Part shown: positions 44,801 through 55,195 of the stretch, one piece after another
Layout: the number at the start of each line of letters is the position of its first letter
Numbering within the stretch: position 1 is the first letter of the stretch
Assembly (NCBI GenBank): GCA_028871345.1
Contig: JAGWNK010000010.1
Location: forward strand, 1-64,000
From: Alphaproteobacteria bacterium
GTDB lineage: Bacteria > Pseudomonadota > Alphaproteobacteria > Micropepsales > Micropepsaceae
Direction: 5' to 3'
DNA length: 64,000 nt
Program-made: the position numbers and the translations under genes
Notes under the pieces: model-generated
Databases searched by the model: none
What the model saw: the letters and a program-made list of their open reading frames with translations, nothing else
Told to the model about the DNA's origin: nothing

Positions 44801-44989
44801 ATCACCGCCTTGGTCGCATCCCTCGGTTTGTTGCCGGCTGCGCTGGCGACGGGTGTGGGGACCGACTCCCAAAAGCCGTTCGCCCTGGTGATCGTGGGCG
44901 GCTTGCTGACGCGACTGGTGATCAGCGTCTTCCTCATGCCGGTGCTCTATGCCCTGGTGGCGCGCACCGGTGATCGGTTGGAAGTCTGA
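41870..44989 (+). CDS. Heavy-metal RND efflux permease (CzcA/CusA family)
   Basis: A 1039-aa proton-driven pump. The helix-4 motif AVDFGILVDGAVFMVENIFRQL matches the DFGxxxDGAxxxVEN signature of the heavy-metal efflux group that exports divalent cations such as Co2+, Zn2+, Cd2+ or Ni2+, and differs from the Cu/Ag (CusA) form. The N-terminal start of the pump domain (VDAYPDLSPPMVEIITQWPG) is also typical. With the NodT duct and the adaptor it forms a complete tripartite exporter. No regulator gene lies beside it. Confidence 0.92.
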   Translation: MSEHQPPAEPKSASIMNRIVGASLSQRLLVVIAALVLIGAGVYSLMRLPVDAYPDLSPPMVEIITQWPGHAAEEVERLITVPTERGMNGIPKLETMRSISLYGLSDVVLTFRDGTDNYFARQQVTNQLAGLGLPDGVSPSLSPMSSPSGLIYRYVLQSPDRSPTELKTFEDWIVEPQYKSVSGVADDSGFGGGTMQYQVLLDPAKIAGVGLSVAQVESSLAANNANAGGGFYSQGGQFYYVRGKGRLKTPEDIGNVVLAVHKGTPVTVKDVGRVSIGIAPRLGEFGYEKQNDAVEGVILMRTGEKTQQVLNRVEAKTKELNETILPKDVQVHPFYDRSDLIALTTDVVTGNLLRGMFLVVAILIFFLYDVRAGLIAAVTIPLALLFAFICLDVQNASANLLSIGAVDFGILVDGAVFMVENIFRQLALHQERPLDVIAVIKEAAAEVDRPLFYAVAVIVVGFLPIYALSGPSGTLFKPMADTMVFALVGSLIITLMLLPVLCSWFMRNGVVERHNRALDAIRAAYERGLDYCLARPWQTVAASAGALVVSLLLVPGIGAEFMPHLDEGALWVRATMPYTISFDEAAKIAPQVRSILNSFPQVTTVTSELGRPDDGTDSTGFFNVEFYVGLKPYGDWRGSIRSKPELIEAIDAKLRQFPGIDFNYTQPAEDAVDEAETGLKSALAVKVFGPDLQTLQQRAKAIKQVLGQVRGIRDVTVVQELGQPSLTIDIDRAKIARYGLNVSDINSLIQTAIGGDTATQVVQGEKEFDLVVRLDRKFRDNAEEIGNIPVLTPGGQEIPLKELADIQVTNGASFIYRENNSRYIGVQFSVEGRDLASAVGDAIRQVKQKVSLPQGYRLDWGGEYTDYTASSRQLMFILPLTLALIFALLFVLYDNFKFPFITIAGVILTAPVGGILALWITGTPFSVSSGVGFLALFGVSVLTAVVYISYVNELRRSGTPMNEAIRQGAILRLRPIMITALVASLGLLPAALATGVGTDSQKPFALVIVGGLLTRLVISVFLMPVLYALVARTGDRLEV

Positions 44990-45356
44990 TCCGTGCTCTG
45001 CGGGCATGGCCCGAATTGAAATCTGGGGTTGCCCGGGCGCCTTCGCTGCAGCCGGACGAGGACGTCCATAGCCAGGGTCGTAAACGCGCCATCATCCCGA
45101 TGTTGGATCCCACGGCCATGGGGAAAGCCGATACCAACATTGTTCTTCCGCAGCTCGAACGAATTCAACGTGGCAGGTCGGCGAGCGGCGCCGCATTGGC
45201 AAACCGCGATTCTGCGAAACGGGCGCGCTGCAACGTTGATCTTTGGCAGCGCATCGGCGCGATTGCTGTCCATTGGTTCCGCTCGGGGTCCGCACCGGCG
45301 ACAGAAAGCATGCGCTATCTCGCTCTTGTCGTAACTTGCTGAAATCGCAGTATAAT
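44990..45356. other. Intergenic region between the metal pump and tRNA-Lys
   Basis: About 370 bases without a recognisable gene. Overlapping ORFs exist on both strands, but none has a ribosome binding site or family resemblance. The position beside a tRNA 3' end is a common integration spot, but I see no integrase remnant or direct repeat of the tRNA end. Confidence 0.45.
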
Positions 45357-45432
<76 letters not shown>

Positions 45433-45551
45433 GTGCCGCGGAGGCGCGCCTATAGCAGAGCGACCCCGGCCTGTCCATGCGCCCCAAGCCGCCGCCGCCG
45501 CCGGGGCGAACAGCCTGTGGATAAACGCCTTTTCCCCGGTGATCCCGGTTC

Positions 45552-46706
45552 CTAGATGATCCCGGCCGAGTGGCGCGGAATCTCGACCTGGCGGTGGACA
45601 TGGACGCTGAGCAGCAGCCCGAAACCGAACAGCACGGTCAGCATGGCAGACCCGCCATAGGAGATCAGCGGCATGGGAATGCCCACCACGGGGATCAGTC
45701 CCATCACCATCGCCCCGTTGATCATGATGTAGAAGAAGAAGTTGAGCGTGATGCCCATCGACAGGAGCCGGGCGAACTGGCTGCGGGCGCTCATCGAGAT
45801 CTGGATCCCGTAGCCGATCACCACCGAGAACAGGATGAGAAGGGCGATGCAGCCCACGAAGCCGAACTCCTCGCCATAGTTGGTGAAGATGAAGTCGGTC
45901 TCCTTCTCGGGCAGGAAGTTGAGTCGGCTCTGGGTGCCCTGCAGGAAGCCCTTGCCCGCGGCGCCGCCCGAGCCGATGGCGATCTTGGCCTGGGTGATGT
46001 TCCATCCCGCCCCCAAGGCGTCGGATTCGGGGTTGAGAAAGGTCATGACGCGCGCCTTCTGGTAGTCGTGCAGCACGAACCGCCAGGCCAGCGGCACGGC
46101 GGCAACCACCGCGCCGAGCGTCGGCAGGATCCACCACCAGGACAGCCCGGCCAGGAACAGCAGCGCGGCGCCGTCGAGCACCAGGATGATGGTGGTGCCG
46201 AGGTTGGGCTGGATCGCCACCAGGCCCGCCGGCAGGGCGATCATCACCAGCGGAATGATGAGGCGCAGCGGCTTGGAGACCTCCTCGACGCTCTGGCCGT
46301 GGAGGAAGCGGGCCAGCGCCATGATCAACGCGATCTTCATCAGCTCCGAGGGCTGGATCTCGATGGGACCGAGCGCCAGCCAGCGCTGGGCGCCGAGGCC
46401 CACATGTCCGGCCACCACCACGCCGACCAGAAGCACCAGCGACACGATGTAGGCGGGATAGGCCAGGCTCAGCCAGCGCCGGATGTCGACCATGGCCACC
46501 ACGATCATGAGCACGAAGCCCACCACGAAACGCAGCATCTGCTTGCCGGCCCATGGCGAGAACGAGCCGCCCGCCACCGAATAGAGCATGGCGAAGCCGA
46601 CGCAGGCGATGATCGTGATCAGCAGCACGAGGCCCCAGTTGACCTCGTAGAGCTTGTCGACGATGGAGAGCGTGCGCCGCGCGGCGGCATAGGGTCTGCT
46701 GATCAT
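45552..46706 (-). CDS. rodA: RodA, SEDS peptidoglycan glycosyltransferase
   Basis: A 384-aa polytopic membrane protein of the SEDS family, the glycan polymerase of the elongasome. Conserved blocks are GAQRWLALGPIEIQPSELMKIALI, FLNPESDALGAGWNITQAKIAIGSGG and the C-terminal GIPMPLISYGGSAML. The start is the ATG at 46706 and overlaps the mrdA stop (ATGA). It is the last gene of mreB-mreC-mreD-mrdA-rodA; the track ORF running to 47312 covers mrdA in another frame. Confidence 0.96.
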   Translation of the reverse strand: MISRPYAAARRTLSIVDKLYEVNWGLVLLITIIACVGFAMLYSVAGGSFSPWAGKQMLRFVVGFVLMIVVAMVDIRRWLSLAYPAYIVSLVLLVGVVVAGHVGLGAQRWLALGPIEIQPSELMKIALIMALARFLHGQSVEEVSKPLRLIIPLVMIALPAGLVAIQPNLGTTIILVLDGAALLFLAGLSWWWILPTLGAVVAAVPLAWRFVLHDYQKARVMTFLNPESDALGAGWNITQAKIAIGSGGAAGKGFLQGTQSRLNFLPEKETDFIFTNYGEEFGFVGCIALLILFSVVIGYGIQISMSARSQFARLLSMGITLNFFFYIMINGAMVMGLIPVVGIPMPLISYGGSAMLTVLFGFGLLLSVHVHRQVEIPRHSAGII

Positions 46707-48592
46707 GTCCTTTTCGGTCCGGCGGCCTGGGCGGCGTGAACGGGATAGCCGGTCGGCGTCTGCAAGAGATTGCGCTGTTGCGCGAACAGAAGGATGTCGC
46801 GGGCGGCCTGGACCTGGATATGCGGCGCCGCGTTGTGCTCCACGATGCAGGCGCAGGCATAGCGCGGCTGGCTCACCGGCGCGAAGGCGATGTAAAGCCC
46901 GTTCTCCCGCAGGTCCCAGGGCAGGCTTGCTTCGCTCCTGAGACCGCTCTCGCGCTCGGCCTTGGTGATGACGCGGACCTGGGCGGTGCCGGTCTTGCCC
47001 GCCATCTCGTAACCGGGCTGGGTGATGCGCCAGGCATAGGCGGTGCCGCCGGGCACATTGGCCACCGCATCCATGCCGCTGCGCACCATGTCGAGCGCCT
47101 TCTGCGAGAACGGCAGGGCGGCCGGCGGCACGCGGGGCTGCCGCGCGGCGCCGACGTCGTGGACCACGCGCGGCACCACCGCCTTGCCGCCCGCGATGCG
47201 CGCCGCCTGGACGCAGAGTTGCAGCGGCGTCGCCAGCACATAGCCCTGGCCGATGCCGGCCGACAGGCTGTCGCCCACCTGCCAGGGCACGCCGTAGCGA
47301 GCCAGCTTCCACGCCGAGGTCGGGATGAAGCCCGAAAGTTCTCCCGGAATCTCGATGCCCGTTTCGGCGCCGAGGCCCAGCGCCTTGGCGGCCGCGGCCA
47401 TCTTGTCGATGCCGAGCCGCCGCGCCACTTCATAGAAGAAGATGTCGCAGGATTGCTGGACGGCCTTGTGCAGGTCCACGTGGCCGTGGCCGCCCGTCTT
47501 CCACTTCCAGCAATGGAACACGTGGTTTCCGAGCGTCATCGAGCCCGTGCAGTTCACTTGCAGGTCCTCGAGGCCGTTGTCGACGGCCGCCAGCGCCATG
47601 GCCGTCTTGAACGTGGAGCCCGGCGGATAGACGCCCCCGACCGCCTTGTTGAGCAGCGGCTTGCGGTCGTCGGTCGTCAACGCCTTCCACTGGTCGTTCG
47701 AGATACCGACGTTGAACAGGTTCGGGTCGAAGCCCGGCGTCGAGGCCAGCGCCAGGACGTCGCCGGTTTCGACATCCATCACGATGCAGGCGGCGCTCTC
47801 GGCGGCGAGGCGTTCCTCGGCGAAGCGCTGCAGCTGGCAGTCGATGGTCAGGTAGACGTCCTCTCCCGCCTGGCCGGGCAAAGTGCTGAGCTCGCGGATG
47901 ACGCGGCCATAGGCATTGACCTCGACGCGGCTGGCGCCGGCCTTGCCGCGCATCTGCACGTCGTAGGCTTTCTCGATGCCGCGCTTGCCGATGTGGAACC
48001 CCGGCTGGGCGAGCAAGGGATCGCTGTCCTTCTCCTGATCGGCCTGGGTGGGCGGCGCCACGTATCCCAGGAGATGGCTCATCTCCGCGCCGTAGGGATA
48101 GGCGCGCGTCGTGCCGACATCGGGCTGCACGCCCGGCAGATAGGGCAGGTGCAGGTTGAGGCGCGCGAACTCGTCCCAGCTCAGGTTCTCGGCGATCGGG
48201 ATCTGGGCGAACTTCTTGTTCTGGGCGATGTCGTGCAGCACCTTCTCGCGCTGGCGCGGCGTCAGCTCGATGATCCTTCCCACGGCGTCGATGGCGGACT
48301 GCACGCCGTCGGTCGCCTGTTCGGGCACGATCACGACGCGGTAATTGCGCCGGTTGGTGGCGAGCTCGTTGCCGAAGCGGTCGAGGATGCGTCCGCGCGG
48401 CGGGAAGATCACCCGCTGGCTGACGCGATTGGCCTCGGCCTCGGTGCGGTACTCATCGCCGTTCTCGATCTGCAGCTGATAGAGGCGCCCCGCCAGCACC
48501 AGGAAGACGCCCGCCACACCGCCGCCCATCATCAGGGTCCGGCGCGTGAAGGTCGCATAGCGACTCTTGTCCTTGCCGTCGAACAGCGGCAT
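46703..48592 (-). CDS. mrdA: Penicillin-binding protein 2 (elongasome transpeptidase)
   Basis: A 629-aa class B penicillin-binding protein with one N-terminal membrane helix, a pedestal domain (ANRVSQRVIFPPRGRILDRFGNELATN) and a transpeptidase domain. The active-site motifs are SxxK at about 326-329 (PPGSTFKTA), SCD at about 381 (QQSCDIFF) and KTG at about 533 (AGKTGTAQVR). It cross-links side-wall peptidoglycan with RodA. It is coupled to mreD upstream (TGATG) and rodA downstream. Confidence 0.96.
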   Translation of the reverse strand: MPLFDGKDKSRYATFTRRTLMMGGGVAGVFLVLAGRLYQLQIENGDEYRTEAEANRVSQRVIFPPRGRILDRFGNELATNRRNYRVVIVPEQATDGVQSAIDAVGRIIELTPRQREKVLHDIAQNKKFAQIPIAENLSWDEFARLNLHLPYLPGVQPDVGTTRAYPYGAEMSHLLGYVAPPTQADQEKDSDPLLAQPGFHIGKRGIEKAYDVQMRGKAGASRVEVNAYGRVIRELSTLPGQAGEDVYLTIDCQLQRFAEERLAAESAACIVMDVETGDVLALASTPGFDPNLFNVGISNDQWKALTTDDRKPLLNKAVGGVYPPGSTFKTAMALAAVDNGLEDLQVNCTGSMTLGNHVFHCWKWKTGGHGHVDLHKAVQQSCDIFFYEVARRLGIDKMAAAAKALGLGAETGIEIPGELSGFIPTSAWKLARYGVPWQVGDSLSAGIGQGYVLATPLQLCVQAARIAGGKAVVPRVVHDVGAARQPRVPPAALPFSQKALDMVRSGMDAVANVPGGTAYAWRITQPGYEMAGKTGTAQVRVITKAERESGLRSEASLPWDLRENGLYIAFAPVSQPRYACACIVEHNAAPHIQVQAARDILLFAQQRNLLQTPTGYPVHAAQAAGPKRT

Positions 48593-49119
48593 CAGAAGTC
48601 ACTCCGCAAGGGGCCGACGAGCTTGCGATGGACGGCGCCCAGCCCCACCGCCACCGGGGCGTACAGCAGCACCGTGGCGGCGAATTCCTTCATGTAGGGC
48701 GAGATCGGCAGCCACTGCCAGCGATAGAAGACGTAGAACAGATAACCGCAGGCGCAGCACATCAGCGAGGCCGTCGCGAAGCCGAGCAGCGCCCCCCATC
48801 CCGACAGGCCGGCGAAGGCGTCCCTCTGCTTGTCGACCAGGGCGTAGGTGGCGACGAACGACGCCGCCCAGATGCCCGGAGGCCCGCCCGACAGCATGTC
48901 GTGCAGCACGCCGATGACGAAGGCCCAGCCCGGCGACATCAGGTCGGGGCGCACCAGGCACCAGAAATAGATCGGCATCAGCGCGTAGAGCGGCGCCGGA
49001 AACCAGCCTCCCAGGAACGAGAAGGGAAGATTGGAGACGAATACGCCGACGATGCCGCACAACACCGGGATGATGCTGGCGATGAGGCGTCCGCCGATGA
49101 TGTTTCCCATGCGCTCCAC
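48592..49119 (-). CDS. mreD: MreD, rod shape-determining membrane protein
   Basis: A 175-aa protein with about five membrane helices. The MreD-like blocks PLYALMPIYFWCLVRPDLMSPGWAFVIGVLHDMLSGGPPGIWA are visible. It is an integral part of the elongasome between MreC and PBP2/RodA. The start is a GTG at 49119 with GAGG 7 bases upstream; an ATG three codons later is the alternative. It lies 9 bases after mreC. Confidence 0.93.
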   Translation of the reverse strand: MERMGNIIGGRLIASIIPVLCGIVGVFVSNLPFSFLGGWFPAPLYALMPIYFWCLVRPDLMSPGWAFVIGVLHDMLSGGPPGIWAASFVATYALVDKQRDAFAGLSGWGALLGFATASLMCCACGYLFYVFYRWQWLPISPYMKEFAATVLLYAPVAVGLGAVHRKLVGPLRSDF

Positions 49120-49128
49120 GGGCCGGCC

Positions 49129-50139
49129 TCACTGATCGTCCGCCGGTCCGTCGGTCTGGGCGCCGGCCGGCGGATTGGCGGGAGGAGTGGCGGAAGGCGC
49201 GGGCTTCTTGATCTGCGGCAGAAGCTGCGGCGGCGGAAGCACGTTCATCTGAGGCTCGGCGGCGGCGGGCGGCAGCCCGGCCGCGGTGACCGGCAGGTCG
49301 CTGGGCGAGGCGGCGGGCGGATGCTCGGGCGGCCGCTTGAAATCCAGGATCTGCACGTCCTGCGCCGAGCTGGGATCGGCGAACAGCGCCACGCGCAGCG
49401 CGTCGCCTTCGCGCACCACGACGCCGATGGGCAGCCCGGCCGGCAGGATGTCGCCGTCGCCGGAGCTGACGACCTGGTCGCCCGGCTTGATCTGCGCGTT
49501 GGGCGGCAGCGCCTCGATCAGCGGTTCGGGCGAATTGTCCCCCGTCATGATGGCCTGGGCGGAGTCGGGCGTGATCGAAATCGGGATGCGGCTGTTGAGG
49601 TCGGTCAGCAGGATCACCCACGAGGTGCGCTGGCCGGTGAGGAAGATGCGTCCGATCATGCCGCGCGCGTCCACCACGGCCTGGCCCGGCTTGACGTTGT
49701 TGGACTTGCCGGCATCGAGGATCATGGTCTGCAGGAAGGGCTGGCTGGCGCGCCCGATCACCTTGGCGACCACGGTGGTCAGCGCCGGATCGGGCACGGC
49801 ATGCAGGAGAAGCTGGTAGCGCTTGAGGCGGTCGTCGAGCACCACGGCGGTGTTGCGCCACTGGCGCAGGCGCGCGTTCTCCTCCTTGAGCTTCAGGTTC
49901 TCCTGATAGACGACGAAGATCTCGCCGATCGAGCTGACCCAGTTGTTGAGAGCCTCCATGGGCGCGCGGCTGGCCACCAGCGCCGGGCGCATCCAGTCGA
50001 TGATGCTGGCGCGGGCGCGGTCGAACAACGCCGATTGCGCCTTGCCGACCAGGATCAGAGCGACGGCCAGCGCGGCGACGATGATCAGCGGCAGATGGGC
50101 GTTGCCGCGCCTAGAGATTTTCCAGGTCCCATTCGCCAT
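49129..50139 (-). CDS. mreC: MreC, rod shape-determining periplasmic protein
   Basis: A 336-aa protein with one N-terminal membrane helix (LPLIIVAALAVALILVG), a coiled coil (QENLKLKEENARLRQWRNTA) and the MreC beta-barrel core (GQAVVDARGMIGRIFLTG; SRIPISI; QVVSSGDGDILPAGLPIGVV). The last 70 residues are Pro/Ala-rich and probably disordered, a common alphaproteobacterial feature. It links MreB in the cytoplasm to the periplasmic synthesis enzymes. Confidence 0.95.
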   Translation of the reverse strand: MANGTWKISRRGNAHLPLIIVAALAVALILVGKAQSALFDRARASIIDWMRPALVASRAPMEALNNWVSSIGEIFVVYQENLKLKEENARLRQWRNTAVVLDDRLKRYQLLLHAVPDPALTTVVAKVIGRASQPFLQTMILDAGKSNNVKPGQAVVDARGMIGRIFLTGQRTSWVILLTDLNSRIPISITPDSAQAIMTGDNSPEPLIEALPPNAQIKPGDQVVSSGDGDILPAGLPIGVVVREGDALRVALFADPSSAQDVQILDFKRPPEHPPAASPSDLPVTAAGLPPAAAEPQMNVLPPPQLLPQIKKPAPSATPPANPPAGAQTDGPADDQ

Positions 50140-50171
50140 GCAAGCTCCGACGGGCTTACGCCCCTACGCAC

Positions 50172-52874
<2,703 letters not shown>

Positions 52875-52929
52875 TCGTTCCTTCCGTTCGCCGCGCCTCG
52901 CGGCTTCGATCTCTCCTTTCGCTGCCGAT

Positions 52930-52977
52930 CCCCTAAACACCCGGCGCGGAGCATCCGCGCCCGCCGGCGCCTAGGGG
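52930..52977 (-). promoter_or_regulatory. Stem-loop between leu leader ORF and leuA
   Basis: On the minus strand CCCCTA pairs with TAGGGG, enclosing a strong inner hairpin (GGCGCGGA-TGC-TCCGCGCC). It starts at the stop codon of the Leu-rich leader ORF and ends about 55 bases before leuA. There is no T-run after it, so it may act on translation or as one of several alternative structures and not as a simple terminator. Confidence 0.55.
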
Positions 52978-53102
52978 CTGCTAAGGAGGAGAAGCCGGTT
53001 CTGCGACAAACCGAGGGAAGGACGGGCCGCGAGCGCAATGCGCGCGCCGACGCCTGCGGAGAACCCGCAGTCCACGTCGTGCCAAATCGCGCCTTGCTTC
53101 AT
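52971..53102 (-). CDS. Putative leu leader peptide (Leu-Leu-Leu-Leu)
   Basis: A short ORF upstream of leuA, absent from the ORF track. As drawn from ATG 53102 it has 43 codons and ends LSQNRLLLLSSP, with four consecutive Leu codons (CTT CTC CTC CTT) six to three codons before the last residue. Leader peptides rich in the regulated amino acid are known for proteobacterial leu operons, where ribosome stalling chooses between RNA structures. No good ribosome binding site marks the ATG, so the true start may be an internal GTG or TTG. The Leu run next to a hairpin is the real evidence. Confidence 0.6.
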   Translation of the reverse strand: MKQGAIWHDVDCGFSAGVGARIALAARPSLGLSQNRLLLLSSP

Positions 53103-53466
53103 CGCCGGATCGCCGTTCCGCCCGCCGAGTTTTTCAGCTCGCCAACTTTAACGATATGCCGTTAAGCGCCCCTGAAGACGCGGTTCGACCTCGTGGGAGG
53201 CTTTTACGCCGGAAGGCTCGTGCGGCGCAAGGCCAACTCACTGTTTCCGCGGTGAAAATTACGACAGCCGCCACCCTTGCCGGCGCTCCGGCAAGGGGCT
53301 CCTCCGAGACCTTCCCGTGGCCGCCGGGGCGACAAAAAAGGTCACGGCGGAATCGATTTTCGCTTTGCCTGCCGCGGGTCGCCATGGTTGTGTGCAGCCG
53401 AGCCGCACGGACTCACGTACGGATCAGCCGACGACATCCGACCACCTGCTTCGAGGCACGCTGGAC
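53103..53466. other. Divergent region, leuA leader / ABC transporter
   Basis: About 360 bases with no gene. It contains a perfect inverted repeat TTAACG-ATATGC-CGTTAA (53148-53165), which may be an operator near the leu promoter, and a perfect 10-bp hairpin CCCTTGCCGG-CGCT-CCGGCAAGGG (53274-53297) upstream of the ABC operon. I could not match either to a known riboswitch or regulator site. Confidence 0.5.
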
Positions 53467-55191
53467 ATGAAGATCCTGCCGCCCGTCTCGATCGTGACAC
53501 GCCGCTTTCTGCCCAGCTCCTGGGACGTGATGGCGGCCATTTTCGTGTTCGGACTGATCATCCTGTTCTCGGACGCCAGCCGCGAGGTCATCCAGCCGCT
53601 CACCTCCCTAGCCCGCAAGCCGATCTCCCTGGACCCCTCCGCCCTGCCGCAATACGCCCTGCGCACGGCCCTTAGGATGTTGGTCGCACTGGCTTTTTCG
53701 CTGACCTTCACCTTCACTTACGCCACCTGGGCGGCCAAGAGCCCGCGGGCCGGCACCCTGCTCGTGCCCCTGCTCGACATCCTGCAGTCGATCCCGATCC
53801 TGGGCTTCCTGTCGGTCACCTTGGTGTTCTTCCTGTCGCTGGCGCCGGGCCGCATCCTGGGGGCGGAGTTCGCCGCCGTCTTCCTGATCTTCACCAGCCA
53901 GGCCTGGAACATGGCCTTCAGCTTCTACCAGTCGCTGCGCACGGTCCCCACCGAGCTGACCGAGGCCGGGCGCGTGTTCGGGCTCAATGCCTGGGCCCGC
54001 TTCTGGCGCATCGAAGTGCCCTTCGGCATGCCCCAGCTCATCTGGAACATGATGATGTCGATGTCCGGGGCCTGGTTCATGCTGGTGGCCTCCGAGGCCT
54101 TCACGGTCGGCAACACCTCGATCACCCTGCCGGGCATCGGCTCCTATATCGCCGCCGCCGTCGAGGCCAAGAGCCTGCCGGCCATCTTCTGGGCCATCGG
54201 CGCCATGCTGGTGGTGATCCTGATCTTCGACCAGCTGCTCTTCCGGCCCCTGGTCGCCTGGGCCGACCGCTTCCGCATCGACGCCGAACCGGGCGACGAG
54301 GAGGTCGAATCCTGGGCCCTGAAGATGTACCGGCGATCCAAGCTGTTCGACGCCATCGGCACGCCGTTCGAGATCCTGATGCGGCGCAGCTACCAGCTCA
54401 CACCCCCGGCGCGGAAGCTGCCGGTGGCCAAGGCGGTGATCCCGGCCTGGCTGGCGGCCGGCATCTGGTACGCGATCCTGGTGGTGCTCGGCGCCTATGT
54501 GGTGTGGCGGGTGGCGAGCTTCGTGGGCGCGTCGCTGGGCTTTTCGGACTTCGTGGGCGTCTTCCTGCGCGGGCTGGCGACCATGGCGCGGGTCATCCTG
54601 CTGATCGCCCTGGCCAGCCTCGTCTGGGTGCCGATCGGCATCCATGTCGGGCTCAGGCCCCACCTGACGCGCATCGTCCAGCCGATCGCCCAGTTCCTGG
54701 CGGCCTTTCCGGTCAACCTGTTGTTCCCCGTCGCCGTCTATCTGATCGTGCGCTGGGAGCTGAATCCCGACATCTGGCTGTCGCCGCTGATGGTGCTCGG
54801 CACCCAGTGGTACATCCTGTTCAACGTCATCGCCGGGGCCTCGGCCCTGCCCAAAGAGCTCCGCGACGTCAGCGACAACCTGCAGATCAAGGGCTGGCTG
54901 TGGTGGAAGAACGTCGCCCTGCCCGCCGTCTTCCCCTATTACGTGACGGGCGCGATTACCGCCTCGGGCGGCTCGTGGAACGCCTCCATCGTCGCCGAAG
55001 TGGTGAGCTGGGGCTCCAGGCAGCTGCACGCCTTCGGGCTGGGCGCCTATATCTTCGACGCCACCACCGCGGGCGATTATCACCGCATCGTGCTCGGCCT
55101 GGCGATGATGAGCTTCCTGGTGGTGACGGTGAACAGGCTGTTCTGGCGGCCGCTCTACTGGTATGCCGAACGCAAGTATCGGATGGGCTAG
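53467..55191 (+). CDS. ABC transporter permease, two fused permease domains (NitT/TauT-like)
   Basis: A 574-aa membrane protein made of two tandem binding-protein-type permease domains. The first carries the EAA-like loop ELTEAGRVFGLNAWARFWRIEVPFGMP and the second ELRDVSDNLQIKGWLWWKNVALPAVFP. This duplicated layout is that of the anion-transport-type permeases (nitrate/sulfonate/taurine-like). The start is the ATG at 53467; the track start at 53317 is in the upstream region. It lies 4 bases before the ATPase gene. No substrate-binding protein gene is nearby, so the substrate cannot be inferred. Confidence 0.88.
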   Translation: MKILPPVSIVTRRFLPSSWDVMAAIFVFGLIILFSDASREVIQPLTSLARKPISLDPSALPQYALRTALRMLVALAFSLTFTFTYATWAAKSPRAGTLLVPLLDILQSIPILGFLSVTLVFFLSLAPGRILGAEFAAVFLIFTSQAWNMAFSFYQSLRTVPTELTEAGRVFGLNAWARFWRIEVPFGMPQLIWNMMMSMSGAWFMLVASEAFTVGNTSITLPGIGSYIAAAVEAKSLPAIFWAIGAMLVVILIFDQLLFRPLVAWADRFRIDAEPGDEEVESWALKMYRRSKLFDAIGTPFEILMRRSYQLTPPARKLPVAKAVIPAWLAAGIWYAILVVLGAYVVWRVASFVGASLGFSDFVGVFLRGLATMARVILLIALASLVWVPIGIHVGLRPHLTRIVQPIAQFLAAFPVNLLFPVAVYLIVRWELNPDIWLSPLMVLGTQWYILFNVIAGASALPKELRDVSDNLQIKGWLWWKNVALPAVFPYYVTGAITASGGSWNASIVAEVVSWGSRQLHAFGLGAYIFDATTAGDYHRIVLGLAMMSFLVVTVNRLFWRPLYWYAERKYRMG

Positions 55192-55195
55192 CGTC

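Noticed and set aside
44990-45356. Possible genomic-island attachment site at the tRNA-Lys 3' end
   Set aside because: No integrase fragment and no repeat of the tRNA 3' end were found within the window.
53274-53297. Perfect 10-bp hairpin before the ABC operon as a possible riboswitch (for example guanidine type)
   Set aside because: The flanking bases do not match any riboswitch consensus that I can recall, and no alternative terminator follows.
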